Translations under genes and position numbers: made by a program
In this document: piece after piece, positions 44,068 to 52,391 of the stretch
Layout: every line of letters begins with the position of its first letter
How positions within the stretch are numbered: the first letter of the stretch is position 1
Source of the DNA: an uncultured Prevotellaceae bacterium
Lineage (GTDB): Bacteria; Bacteroidota; Bacteroidia; Bacteroidales; Muribaculaceae
Reading direction: 5' to 3'
Assembly (NCBI GenBank): GCA_947167995.1
Contig: CAMVKS010000015.1
Coordinates: 1-59,120 of the forward strand
DNA length: 59,120 bases
The notes under the pieces: model-generated
The model's input: the letters and a program-made list of their open reading frames with translations, nothing else
The model's database searches: none
What the model was told of the DNA's origin: nothing

Positions 44068-44100
44068 CAAAGATAGTAAAAATAATTCACAATGCACAAA
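44068..44100 (-). promoter_or_regulatory. tyrS promoter
   Basis: TTTG (44097-44100), 21-nt spacer, TATCTTTG (complement of 44068-44075); leader of about 37 nt. Confidence 0.75.
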
Positions 44101-44175
44101 GCACAACACATAATTGGCGTTCATTATACTCTCCGCCAGCATGGGCGTTGTTAGTGTATCGCAAGCCACCAGCTC

Positions 44176-44262
44176 GTAGCAACAATAAAAACCATAGCAA
44201 CCATAAAAAACCATAGCAACTATAAAAACTATAGCAACTATAAGAACTATAGCAACTATTGT
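44176..44262. repeat. Minisatellite of 18-19 nt units
   Basis: At least four units of the form AAAAACYATAGCAACYAT upstream of tyrS. A short minus-strand reading frame over it is an artefact of the repeat. Confidence 0.8.
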
Positions 44263-44434
44263 GACATCATTTTGAAACCAGAAGCAATACCGAGAATAAA
44301 ACTCGGTTTCCTTACGCCAGTTCAACTTTTTATAGAACTTTATCAGCATAGTTGCATCTTGGACTTGTGTCTTGGACTTGAATCTTCACAATTAAAATAT
44401 TAATAAAAATCTCTATAGTTTAAAAATTCTTTGT

Positions 44435-44442
44435 TATCTTTG
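44435..44442 (+). promoter_or_regulatory. -7 box upstream of the type III R-M leader
   Basis: TATCTTTG followed by C. Transcription would begin near 44448 and give a leader of about 250 nt before the methylase. Confidence 0.5.
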
Positions 44443-44518
44443 CAGTGTTGCAAAGCAACAGATGCCGTTAAAGAACGGCACATTACATTGTGGTAAATAT
44501 TTAGCGTTGGCTATTATT

Positions 44519-44690
44519 CAAACGTTCAGAAACTTGCAGGTGGAAAGAACTCTTTGATAGAATAATGGTGACGCTCACTGCTATAGTGGGCGTTTCCTGT
44601 TTTATCATTGAAGGTTTCCTGCAAGTACCTTGAACGTTGGACGGGGACTCGCCCATTCATAGTGTCCACACATTTCGAGGTTCTTGCAGG
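44519..44690 (+). ncRNA. Structured leader RNA with competing helices
   Basis: Nested stems: AACGTTCA (44521-44528) with TGAACGTT (44631-44638); ACTTGCAGG (44532-44540) with CCTGCAAGT (44618-44626); TGATAGAA with TTTTATCA; ACGCTCACT with AGTGGGCGT (44571-44579, 44585-44593). The strand 44618-44629 can instead pair with 44679-44690 (11 of 12 bases), just 11 nt before the methylase ATG. Small hairpins GTTGC-AAA-GCAAC and GCCGTT-AAAG-AACGGC precede it. It is either a regulatory 5' leader or an independent small RNA. Confidence 0.6.
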
Positions 44691-44701
44691 TACTTTTGTT
44701 T

Positions 44702-46366
44702 ATGGCTCAACGCATTAATAACTTTCTTATTAATGCCGTTATGGACAACAAAACATTGACCGCTGTCAAGCAAAGCTTGATTGCCGAACTGGAGCAACGT
44801 GTCCAAGATAAGATTCTTGAACCAACAAACGCTGCATTACTAAAAAAACTAATCGTTAATGCCGATGATGATAATGAGGCGACAATGATTGCCGCCCTCG
44901 GCACTACCTACAAGCGCACTGGTTTCCATTTCGACAAGCGAATGGAAAAACTTACAAGCGATATCAAATATTTCAAGAAAAATGAGCGACTGAGTTTTGT
45001 AACAGACCCCTCAAAACCAACGCATAAACTAATAATTGGTGACAACTATGAGGCATTACAAAATCTGCTGATTGAGTATAAGGGCAAAATTGATGTCATC
45101 TACATTGACCCACCATACGGAAAAGATAGCATGGGCGAGTTTGCGCAAACCAATTATGAAAATGCTATCACTCGTGACAATTTGTTGTCAATGCTATATC
45201 CACGCTTGTTGCTTGCTAAACAACTGTTGAATAACGATGGTATTATCTTCTGTAGTATAGATGATAGAAATCAAGCATACATAAAATGTCTATTTGATGA
45301 AGTGTTTGGCGAAAGCAATATGATATCATCTATTTGTAGAGAAGCAATAAAAGGAGGAACCAAAACTAAAAACATAAAAAGAGTTCATGATTACGTTTTG
45401 GTTTATGCGAAACAATTAAAAGTAGATAACAAAGATAAAACTGTTCTATTGGGTGAAGAATTTAATGATGAGAATAATTTTATCTTTGAAGATGACAAGG
45501 GAAAATATGCAAAAGGAAGAGAACTTAACAAATGGGGTGCAGGTTCAAGGCGGGAAGACTCTCCATCAATGTGGTATCCAATCAAAGGTCCAAAAGGTGA
45601 AGATATTTATCCAATTAGAAATGATGGTTCAGAAGGGAGATGGAGATGGGGAAAAACAAAACTTACAACTGCAGTGAAAAATGGAGAAGTCATTTATGAA
45701 AAAAGAAGTGATGGAACTTTTGTTGTTTACGAGAAGATTCGTGAAAACAAAATTAAAAACAGACAATTAATATCAATTTTAAAAGATAACTACTTAAACG
45801 CAAATGGTAGTGAAGATTTAAAACCTATTTTTAATAAGCTAATGTCTCCTTTTGATTATGCTAAACCTGTTGAACTTATAAAAGAATTGTTAGTTTATTA
45901 TCCTATAGATGATTGTGTTGTTCTTGATTTCTTCGCTGGCAGCGGAACAACTGGCCATGCAGTGCTTGATTTGAACAAAATTGATGGTGGAAATAGACAG
46001 TTTATATTGTGTCAGTTAAATGAAAAGACTGATACAACTCCTAATGGCATTGCCTTTGATGTTACAAGTAAGCGATTGAAGCGTATCATGACAGGAGAAT
46101 GTTATGACGGCAGCAAGGATTTCAAGTGGCTTGAAGATAATGAGCCATACGGTGATAATCTTGATGTATATGATATAGCCTCAGTCAAGAATAATAATTC
46201 CTCTGAAGGAAAGACACCGTTTGATGTCATAGATGAGAAACTTTATGGCAAAAAAGAATTTTCAACGCTTAAAGAAAAGGTGGATTGGATTTGCAGTAAT
46301 TTTGCCCATACTCAACAAAGTATTGAAAGTGACAAAGAATGGCAAGAACGGATAAAGAAGATGTGA
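44702..46366 (+). CDS. mod: Type III restriction-modification methyltransferase (Mod)
   Basis: 554 residues from the ATG at 44702 (MDNKTLTAV at 44741 is an alternative start). Beta-class order: DPPY catalytic motif IV in VIYIDPPYGKD near residue 137, then the SAM-binding motif I DFFAGSGTTGHAV near 410. The target recognition region lies between them. It methylates adenine at N6 in an asymmetric site and partners Res. AT-rich compared with neighbours. The stop is one nt before res, so the pair is an operon. Confidence 0.93.
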   Translation: MAQRINNFLINAVMDNKTLTAVKQSLIAELEQRVQDKILEPTNAALLKKLIVNADDDNEATMIAALGTTYKRTGFHFDKRMEKLTSDIKYFKKNERLSFVTDPSKPTHKLIIGDNYEALQNLLIEYKGKIDVIYIDPPYGKDSMGEFAQTNYENAITRDNLLSMLYPRLLLAKQLLNNDGIIFCSIDDRNQAYIKCLFDEVFGESNMISSICREAIKGGTKTKNIKRVHDYVLVYAKQLKVDNKDKTVLLGEEFNDENNFIFEDDKGKYAKGRELNKWGAGSRREDSPSMWYPIKGPKGEDIYPIRNDGSEGRWRWGKTKLTTAVKNGEVIYEKRSDGTFVVYEKIRENKIKNRQLISILKDNYLNANGSEDLKPIFNKLMSPFDYAKPVELIKELLVYYPIDDCVVLDFFAGSGTTGHAVLDLNKIDGGNRQFILCQLNEKTDTTPNGIAFDVTSKRLKRIMTGECYDGSKDFKWLEDNEPYGDNLDVYDIASVKNNNSSEGKTPFDVIDEKLYGKKEFSTLKEKVDWICSNFAHTQQSIESDKEWQERIKKM

Positions 46367-46367
46367 T

Positions 46368-48386
46368 ATGCTACAAGCAGTAAAAAATGTTCAGAATGGT
46401 GCTGTCAACGACCTTGAAGCCAAGATAAAGGGCAGCAAACGAGAGTTGACATTTCGTGCCCCTACTGGTAGTGGCAAGACTTATATGATGGCGGATTTTA
46501 TGAATCGCATATTGCAACAACGCAGCGATATAGTGTTTCTTGTCTCCACATTATCGAAAGGTGATCTTGCTGGTCAGAACTATGAAAAATTTCAAGAATA
46601 TACTACGAGCGGAATGTTCTCGGCATTAAAACCATATTTAATTAATACTGAGGTTAGTGGCGAGGAGTCACTTTTTATTCCTGTAGATTATAATGTTTAT
46701 GTTTTGCCTAGAGATTTGTATAAGAAAAATGGCAAGTTAATGCAGGGTGCAATGCATAATTTCTTGCTTGAGATGACTAATGAACTATTTGGTCAAAAGA
46801 AAAAGATTTATTTGATAAAAGATGAGTGTCACCAGGCAACAAATAATCTTGATGATATTTCATCAACGTTCTTTGAGAAAGTGATTAACTTTTCGGCAAC
46901 TCCCAAACTTAGTCGGGGCCAAGTTCCAGATATAGCAATTACCGATGAAGAGGCTGTAAATGCGAAACTTATAAAGCGTGTAGAGCTAAATGAAGACTAT
47001 GATGTGCCAGTGGAGGATGCAATAGAAAAGCTTATTGAGATAAAAAAAGATTATAACAATCTACTTCAAACTCATCCATGCTTAATAATACAAATATCTA
47101 ACGGTCTTCAAGCAACCAAGGAGTGGGAGCGAAAGATTAAACCAGCTCTTGACAAACACCAAGAATTAAAATGGATGCTTATAATAGATAAAAATGGAGG
47201 TGATTGTGACACTAACGATGATGTAAAGAAAAAACTCCCTGTTAGCCGATGGCGTGACTATGCAAAGCTACCAAATTCAACTATTGATATTGTTATATTC
47301 AAGCTGGTAGTTTCGGAGGGATGGGACATTCCTCGTGCTTGCATGCTTTATCAAGTGCGAGACACGCAGAGCAAACAACTAGATGAACAGGTGATGGGGC
47401 GAGTGCGCCGCAATCCTCGACTACTTGACTTTGAAACCCTTTCATCAGAAGCGCAAGAATTGGCGACCACGGCATGGGTGTGGGGTGTCAAACCCGAGAG
47501 TATGAATAAGACTCGTGAAGTTAAACTGTGGAGTGATGCCAATAATGATATAACTCAACACATTAAGATTAAGACCACCAAACTTGAGGGTTTGAACAAA
47601 AGTAGTGATTTTGATGTGGAAAAGTTTATGGAACAAATGGGTTCAGAACCTATCAATTCAAGCATATTTGAGTTGTATAAGAAATGGAAACGCTATCCAA
47701 ATGAAGTGCAGGACATGTGCTACCAATATTGTGGAAACGACATCTCAAAATGGTGGGCATTCATGGAGGTAGGTGATGAGGTGAAACGTGCTTATAACAC
47801 TTACATTTGTGACTATGACAAAAGCATGATACTTAATAAAGAAGTATCATTCCCAATTTTCTCATCTTACACCGAGACAGACCAATCAAAACGCATAGGT
47901 TCTTGGGTTTGGTGTCGAAAAGATGGTTCGGGAAATAAATTCACTTTCGATAGTGAGGCCGAAAGGGAATGGGCAGAGTTCTTAATGGATTGTCAAGATA
48001 ATATAGACATTATAAATGGAGATGATGATAAACGATTTTTGTGGGGTAAGAATTTCCCCATGTCATCCGAAATAAAATATGAATATTATGCCAATGGTAT
48101 TCATGTGTCATATCCAGATTTTGTCATGAAAGACAAGAAAGGAAAAATTCATATTTTTGAGGTGAAAAGTGTAAATGCTTCCAAAGGCCAAAATATAGAT
48201 AGTGCAGAATATAAGAATAAGATTCAACGTCTAAAAGAATGTTATAAAGCATGTTCCAAAATTCTAAAAGACCATATTTTTTACTTGCCAATACTGAAAG
48301 GTGATGATTGGAGTCTTGTAAAATACGAAAAAGGTCAGGAAGATACTATTTCAGAAGATCAATTTATTGAATCATTAAATAAATAG
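46368..48386 (+). CDS. res: Type III restriction enzyme Res subunit
   Basis: 672 residues, shorter than the usual 900-1000. SF2 helicase core: APTGSGKTY Walker A at 31-39, DECH box at 152-155, VSEGWDIPRA and QVMGRVRRNPR (motif VI). The C-terminus has a PD-(D/E)xK nuclease signature: YPDFVMKDKKGKIHIFEVKS near 580-605. It cuts DNA after collision or translocation between two unmethylated sites together with Mod. All key motifs are present, so the short form may be a compact functional variant. Confidence 0.92.
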   Translation: MLQAVKNVQNGAVNDLEAKIKGSKRELTFRAPTGSGKTYMMADFMNRILQQRSDIVFLVSTLSKGDLAGQNYEKFQEYTTSGMFSALKPYLINTEVSGEESLFIPVDYNVYVLPRDLYKKNGKLMQGAMHNFLLEMTNELFGQKKKIYLIKDECHQATNNLDDISSTFFEKVINFSATPKLSRGQVPDIAITDEEAVNAKLIKRVELNEDYDVPVEDAIEKLIEIKKDYNNLLQTHPCLIIQISNGLQATKEWERKIKPALDKHQELKWMLIIDKNGGDCDTNDDVKKKLPVSRWRDYAKLPNSTIDIVIFKLVVSEGWDIPRACMLYQVRDTQSKQLDEQVMGRVRRNPRLLDFETLSSEAQELATTAWVWGVKPESMNKTREVKLWSDANNDITQHIKIKTTKLEGLNKSSDFDVEKFMEQMGSEPINSSIFELYKKWKRYPNEVQDMCYQYCGNDISKWWAFMEVGDEVKRAYNTYICDYDKSMILNKEVSFPIFSSYTETDQSKRIGSWVWCRKDGSGNKFTFDSEAEREWAEFLMDCQDNIDIINGDDDKRFLWGKNFPMSSEIKYEYYANGIHVSYPDFVMKDKKGKIHIFEVKSVNASKGQNIDSAEYKNKIQRLKECYKACSKILKDHIFYLPILKGDDWSLVKYEKGQEDTISEDQFIESLNK

Positions 48387-48598
48387 TAATACTTCGCAAT
48401 CAATTCGATAAATTAAATTAGTTTGATTTTCTCCCTTATCTTTAAAGCTCCCAGCCTACTCAAAACAAGTGTAGGCAATCGTTCGTAAACATAACACACA
48501 TAATTCCCAATCTGCTGCATTTTCAGCGCAAACAAGACTGTCTAAGAACATTTGACTGGGGATATCTTACAAATATCTCTTTAATAACTTTTTTAACC

Positions 48599-48629
48599 TT
48601 GTCCCTCCTTCTCCCGGCCATTACCTTTG
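48599..48629 (+). promoter_or_regulatory. Promoter of the RecA-like ATPase gene
   Basis: TTGT (48599-48602), 19-nt spacer, TACCTTTG (48622-48629); leader of about 30 nt. The rest of 48387-48598 shows nothing recognisable. Confidence 0.65.
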
Positions 48630-48663
48630 CCTTAAAAAATCAATAACTCTAAACTGAAAAATC

Positions 48664-49890
48664 ATGGAAACCACAACAATCACCGAAGAATTTATCAGTC
48701 GCATTGACGACGAAATGCGTTACAACGCAAGTCGATACAACAAAGAAGGTGAACCTTTCTGCTCTCAACAACTCTCAACGATAGCAGCATGCTCTTTCCC
48801 ACCTGTCGACCTGTGGCACGGACTATGGCACCAAGGAGAGATGGTGTGCCTCTTTGGAGAGCCAAACGTCGGCAAGACGGTTCTCGCCATGCAGATCGCC
48901 AACGAGCTCAACAAGCGAGGGCTAAAAACACTGTATTTCGACTTGGAGAACGCCGCACACCAGCTCAAGGCGAGATACAAAACCGAAAAGTTCGATTACA
49001 ATTCCGGAGAAGGGAACTTTATCGTCAAGTCACTTAATCCCAACTATACCACAGCACCTCTCGACAGCAGGAGCATACTCGACCACATCAAGAAAGACTT
49101 TGCCGAAGAAAGAGCACCGGTCATTATCATCGACGACATAACACACCTCATCGGGTCCGGTGACCAGGCCGACGTCAGATATGTTCTCAACACTCTGCGA
49201 AGCTGGACGCAGCACTTCCTCATCTCAATTCTCGTTCTGGCGCACTCCAAGCGACGCAAACCCACGGCACTGACCACTATCGAGTCTCTCGCGGGCTCTT
49301 TCGAATACTCCTATGCCTTCGACTCCATCTTCTCTCTTACCAGAGCCAACAAGTACAACGAGGAGAAAAACAATATCACTCATTACATAAAACACCACAA
49401 GAACCGAATGGGACCTGTCGTCTACCACGACCTCAACGTCATCACAGCACATTTAGGACGCGACGGGAACAGTGGATTCCTGCAGTTCAACGATTTCTAC
49501 ACAGGAGGCAACGAACGGCAGCTCCTCCGTGACCATGGTTACAACTCTTACGAACAAATCAATGAAGCTATCATCATGTACCACAAGCTCTTCTTCTCCA
49601 CAAGAGAAATCGCAAACCTTGTAGGCTGCTCACAGTCACACGTCTCTAAGACCATCAGCAAACACCAGAATCAAATTGAAAAAAATGATGACAACGTAGA
49701 AGACAAAACTTTGACGACACATGCAATGCCGAGAATAAAACTCGAACCCGACCTAACACCCATCTATGACCCATCACAATACGTCATCGACCCCTATGGG
49801 AAGAGAATAACACTCAAAGAGTACAACGAGTTTTACCGCCCTGATTCCAGTGATTCCAGTGATTCCATGTCCAATGAATCAGTTGAGTAA
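48664..49890 (+). CDS. RecA-like/RepA-type ATPase with C-terminal HTH
   Basis: 408 residues. Walker A GEPNVGKT at 65-72 (a RepA/AAA_25-like P loop), Walker B PVIIIDDITH near 152-161, sensor-like VLAHSKRRKP. A C-terminal helix-turn-helix (STREIANLVGCSQSHVSKTISKHQ, about 303-327) and an acidic Ser/Asp-rich tail encoded by a 9-nt repeat (GATTCCAGT, 49841-49867). Similar ATPases occur in plasmid replication and in mobile elements as DNA-loading helicases. No origin, integrase or relaxase is nearby. The role is unknown; replication initiation, phage defence or DNA repair are possible. Confidence 0.78.
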   Translation: METTTITEEFISRIDDEMRYNASRYNKEGEPFCSQQLSTIAACSFPPVDLWHGLWHQGEMVCLFGEPNVGKTVLAMQIANELNKRGLKTLYFDLENAAHQLKARYKTEKFDYNSGEGNFIVKSLNPNYTTAPLDSRSILDHIKKDFAEERAPVIIIDDITHLIGSGDQADVRYVLNTLRSWTQHFLISILVLAHSKRRKPTALTTIESLAGSFEYSYAFDSIFSLTRANKYNEEKNNITHYIKHHKNRMGPVVYHDLNVITAHLGRDGNSGFLQFNDFYTGGNERQLLRDHGYNSYEQINEAIIMYHKLFFSTREIANLVGCSQSHVSKTISKHQNQIEKNDDNVEDKTLTTHAMPRIKLEPDLTPIYDPSQYVIDPYGKRITLKEYNEFYRPDSSDSSDSMSNESVE

Positions 49891-49910
49891 AGTGATAAAA
49901 AGAACCCATT

Positions 49911-49925
49911 AGCCGCAACGCGGCT
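49911..49925. terminator. Small hairpin between convergent genes
   Basis: AGCCGC-AAC-GCGGCT after the ATPase gene. There is no T-run, so it is only a possible terminator for either direction. Confidence 0.35.
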
Positions 49926-49954
49926 TCACTTAACATTTAACACTTAATCTCGTT

Positions 49955-52318
49955 TCACCTCACAATCAACACACGCGTTGCTGCGCCTTTGCCCGACCCT
50001 TCGGCTGGCGATGCGAGGATGGAGTATACTCCAGTGGGAACCAAGTCACCATTGTAGTTGCATCCGTCCCATGACACCATGCCACCTGTGGATTTAAGCG
50101 TTCTTATCACATTACCTGCCGGATCGGTGATTTTCACTACCGAGTTCTCCATGAGGCCAGTAATGGTGATAGGACCGCCGTAGTCGGGTCTCACAGGATT
50201 AGGATAAGCATAGATATTACTGTAGCTCTCCTGTCCTGGTGTGGCATCGCTCTTATACTCGGCAACACCCAACGGTGTGGTAACGAACACCGAGTTGCTT
50301 GTCGGGTCGCAGCACACTTGATAAATCTGGTTAACACCAAGCACGCTATTAGTGGCATTGAAGCGCTTGAGCACCTGTTGTCCATCGGCACTAACGAGGA
50401 AAAGTCCCGATTCGTTGGTACCAATCCACTTGCGGTTGGCACCATCCACGGCTATGCAGTTGATGGTCTGACCATCGAGCAGATAGTCGGCGAGGTTGGT
50501 ACCGTCGTTGCGTGGCACTTTAATGTGAGTGACATAGAAACCCGGATCAAAAGCCTTGCGAGGGTCGAAACATATTATACCCGATGTTGTACCCATCCAC
50601 ACGAGTCCGGTGTTGTCGGCAGTGAGGCAGCGCAGGTCATACCACGACATGTTCTTGCCGTCCTGGTCGGGAAGTGTGCCCGAAGCAAATGAAATGCTGT
50701 GCTTTACCGACAGGTCGGGATTATTGTCCCAGATAACAATCGGTTTCTGATAGTGTCCACAGGCAAACACCTTAGTGTCGCCGGCACCGATGGCAAACTG
50801 CGCTCGCTTGAAACTATTGTGATACAGATTGCTGATGTGAGCGCTGTTGTTATAGATGAAGTCCTGAGCTGTGAGTTTTGTCTTTTCCTGCTTGGCAGGT
50901 GTGAGAGCCCTTACAGGGTGATCGCTGTCTTGTGGCTGCACAATCCACAGGTTACCCTCCGAGTCAAATTGCATGGCTGGCATACGGGTCTTCTTGATAA
51001 ATCCACACTCCTCGCCGTTATAATTTGCCACAATCTTACCATCGGTGACCTTCATTATACCCTTTTTACGAGTGCTGAAGAAATAGGTGTTTGGCTCATT
51101 GGGTGATATCAAGAACCATCCTGGGCAATAACTACCCTCGGCATCGGGTTCGGGCATATCGGCAGGTGTGACATCCTCCCAGAACACTCCATCATAGGTG
51201 TTGAACTGAGTCTTGTTGGCAAGAACAAAATCTATGTCCTGGTCAAGAATGTCGCTAAGAATAGCATTGTCACTGGTGCTTGTGAGATATAACCTGTCGG
51301 TAGCAACGTCATAAGTCATCCAGAAGGGAATTGTCGAAATAGAGATTGCGTTAGGAACGATGTTGTTGGTGACAACTTCTCCATTGAGACTTTTAAGTCC
51401 CTCGCCGTCGAGCACCCACATCAGGCCACTGCTCTCTTGAGAGCTATAGATGCCTGCCCCATCATGCCTGACGGCATTATTGCCCGTAGCATCGGTGGTA
51501 TAGTAATAGTCGGCATCTTTGAAGCTGGCTACAAAGCCCCCATCGCGCATCTTGTGTACCGCGATTGGATTACCTGAAGCTATCTTTGAACTGTTGAATG
51601 TGAGTGTGCCATCATTGTCGGTCACTGTCACCAATGCAAGTTGTTTCTTGTCGAGGACGAAAAATCGGTTATCGCCTGCAGCCACCATTGGCCCCACCAG
51701 GCCTCCTGTCGACGAACGGAAATCGCTCATCTGCTGAATGTGCTTACTTGCTGGAGCATAATAGAACGTGCCGCCCTGGTTCACTATCAAATAATTCCCT
51801 AAAAAGATGCCACTCGCCATGGCATTGTTGGAAATGTAGGACGACACCACCTCAAACTTGCTGTCATTGAGAATCACAAAACCAAAATCGGTGGAAACGA
51901 CCGCTCGGTTGTTGCTGGCAAAAGTGACGTCATTGATTGTTCGGGACGAAGTGATATTGGCATCCTTTATATCGCTGATATTGCTCACACTGCCACTTCT
52001 CACATCAATAACATCGATATTGGAGTTCTGATAGGTTACCATGATGTAACCTTTCTCCTTATTGTAATAAATGTTTTTCACACCAGTGTCGCTCATGTAA
52101 TTGGAGCGGTTGAGATGCTCATTCTCCTGTGTATCCTTGTCATAGCAGAACAGGTTGCCACTGGCAAGATAATACACATCGTCGCCAGTATCGATGCAGT
52201 TGACAATATTCTCACCGGCAAACACCGGATGCAGAATCCACTGCCCATAATCATTTTGAGCATGTGCCATCAATGAGGCGAGCGCAATTACTAATGCGAA
52301 AATATATCTTCTTGACAT
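49955..52318 (-). CDS. PorZ-like T9SS surface protein, copy 1
   Basis: 787 residues, close to PorZ of Porphyromonas (about 776). Signal peptide to AHAQ; GQWILHPVFAGENIVNCIDTGDDVYYLASGNLF begins the PorZ N-terminal beta-propeller, with a second propeller to about 690 (DNTGLVWMGTTSGIICFDPRKAF, NRKWIGTNESGLFLVS), and a C-terminal type A sorting-like domain (YAYPNPVRPDYGG..ITGLMENSVVKITD). PorZ shuttles anionic LPS to the sortase PorU in T9SS. It is 73 nt behind copy 2 with no clear promoter, so it is likely cotranscribed with it. It is the most divergent of the three. Confidence 0.85.
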   Translation of the reverse strand: MSRRYIFALVIALASLMAHAQNDYGQWILHPVFAGENIVNCIDTGDDVYYLASGNLFCYDKDTQENEHLNRSNYMSDTGVKNIYYNKEKGYIMVTYQNSNIDVIDVRSGSVSNISDIKDANITSSRTINDVTFASNNRAVVSTDFGFVILNDSKFEVVSSYISNNAMASGIFLGNYLIVNQGGTFYYAPASKHIQQMSDFRSSTGGLVGPMVAAGDNRFFVLDKKQLALVTVTDNDGTLTFNSSKIASGNPIAVHKMRDGGFVASFKDADYYYTTDATGNNAVRHDGAGIYSSQESSGLMWVLDGEGLKSLNGEVVTNNIVPNAISISTIPFWMTYDVATDRLYLTSTSDNAILSDILDQDIDFVLANKTQFNTYDGVFWEDVTPADMPEPDAEGSYCPGWFLISPNEPNTYFFSTRKKGIMKVTDGKIVANYNGEECGFIKKTRMPAMQFDSEGNLWIVQPQDSDHPVRALTPAKQEKTKLTAQDFIYNNSAHISNLYHNSFKRAQFAIGAGDTKVFACGHYQKPIVIWDNNPDLSVKHSISFASGTLPDQDGKNMSWYDLRCLTADNTGLVWMGTTSGIICFDPRKAFDPGFYVTHIKVPRNDGTNLADYLLDGQTINCIAVDGANRKWIGTNESGLFLVSADGQQVLKRFNATNSVLGVNQIYQVCCDPTSNSVFVTTPLGVAEYKSDATPGQESYSNIYAYPNPVRPDYGGPITITGLMENSVVKITDPAGNVIRTLKSTGGMVSWDGCNYNGDLVPTGVYSILASPAEGSGKGAATRVLIVR

Positions 52319-52391
52319 GTTGTTGCTTGTTTTTTGTGATTACAGTCTACAAGAATCACAAATCGGTTGATTATTATTCGTCAATTCTATA

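Noticed and set aside
44056-44349. 97-codon minus-strand frame upstream of tyrS
   Set aside because: Its centre is the translated minisatellite, and it overlaps the tyrS promoter.
44519-44640. Possible retron non-coding RNA ahead of the R-M genes
   Set aside because: Inverted ends are present, but no reverse transcriptase is encoded nearby; a leader or small RNA is the simpler reading.
42441-48386. tRNA-Gln as an integration site for the R-M island
   Set aside because: tyrS lies between them, and no duplicated tRNA 3' end or integrase was found.
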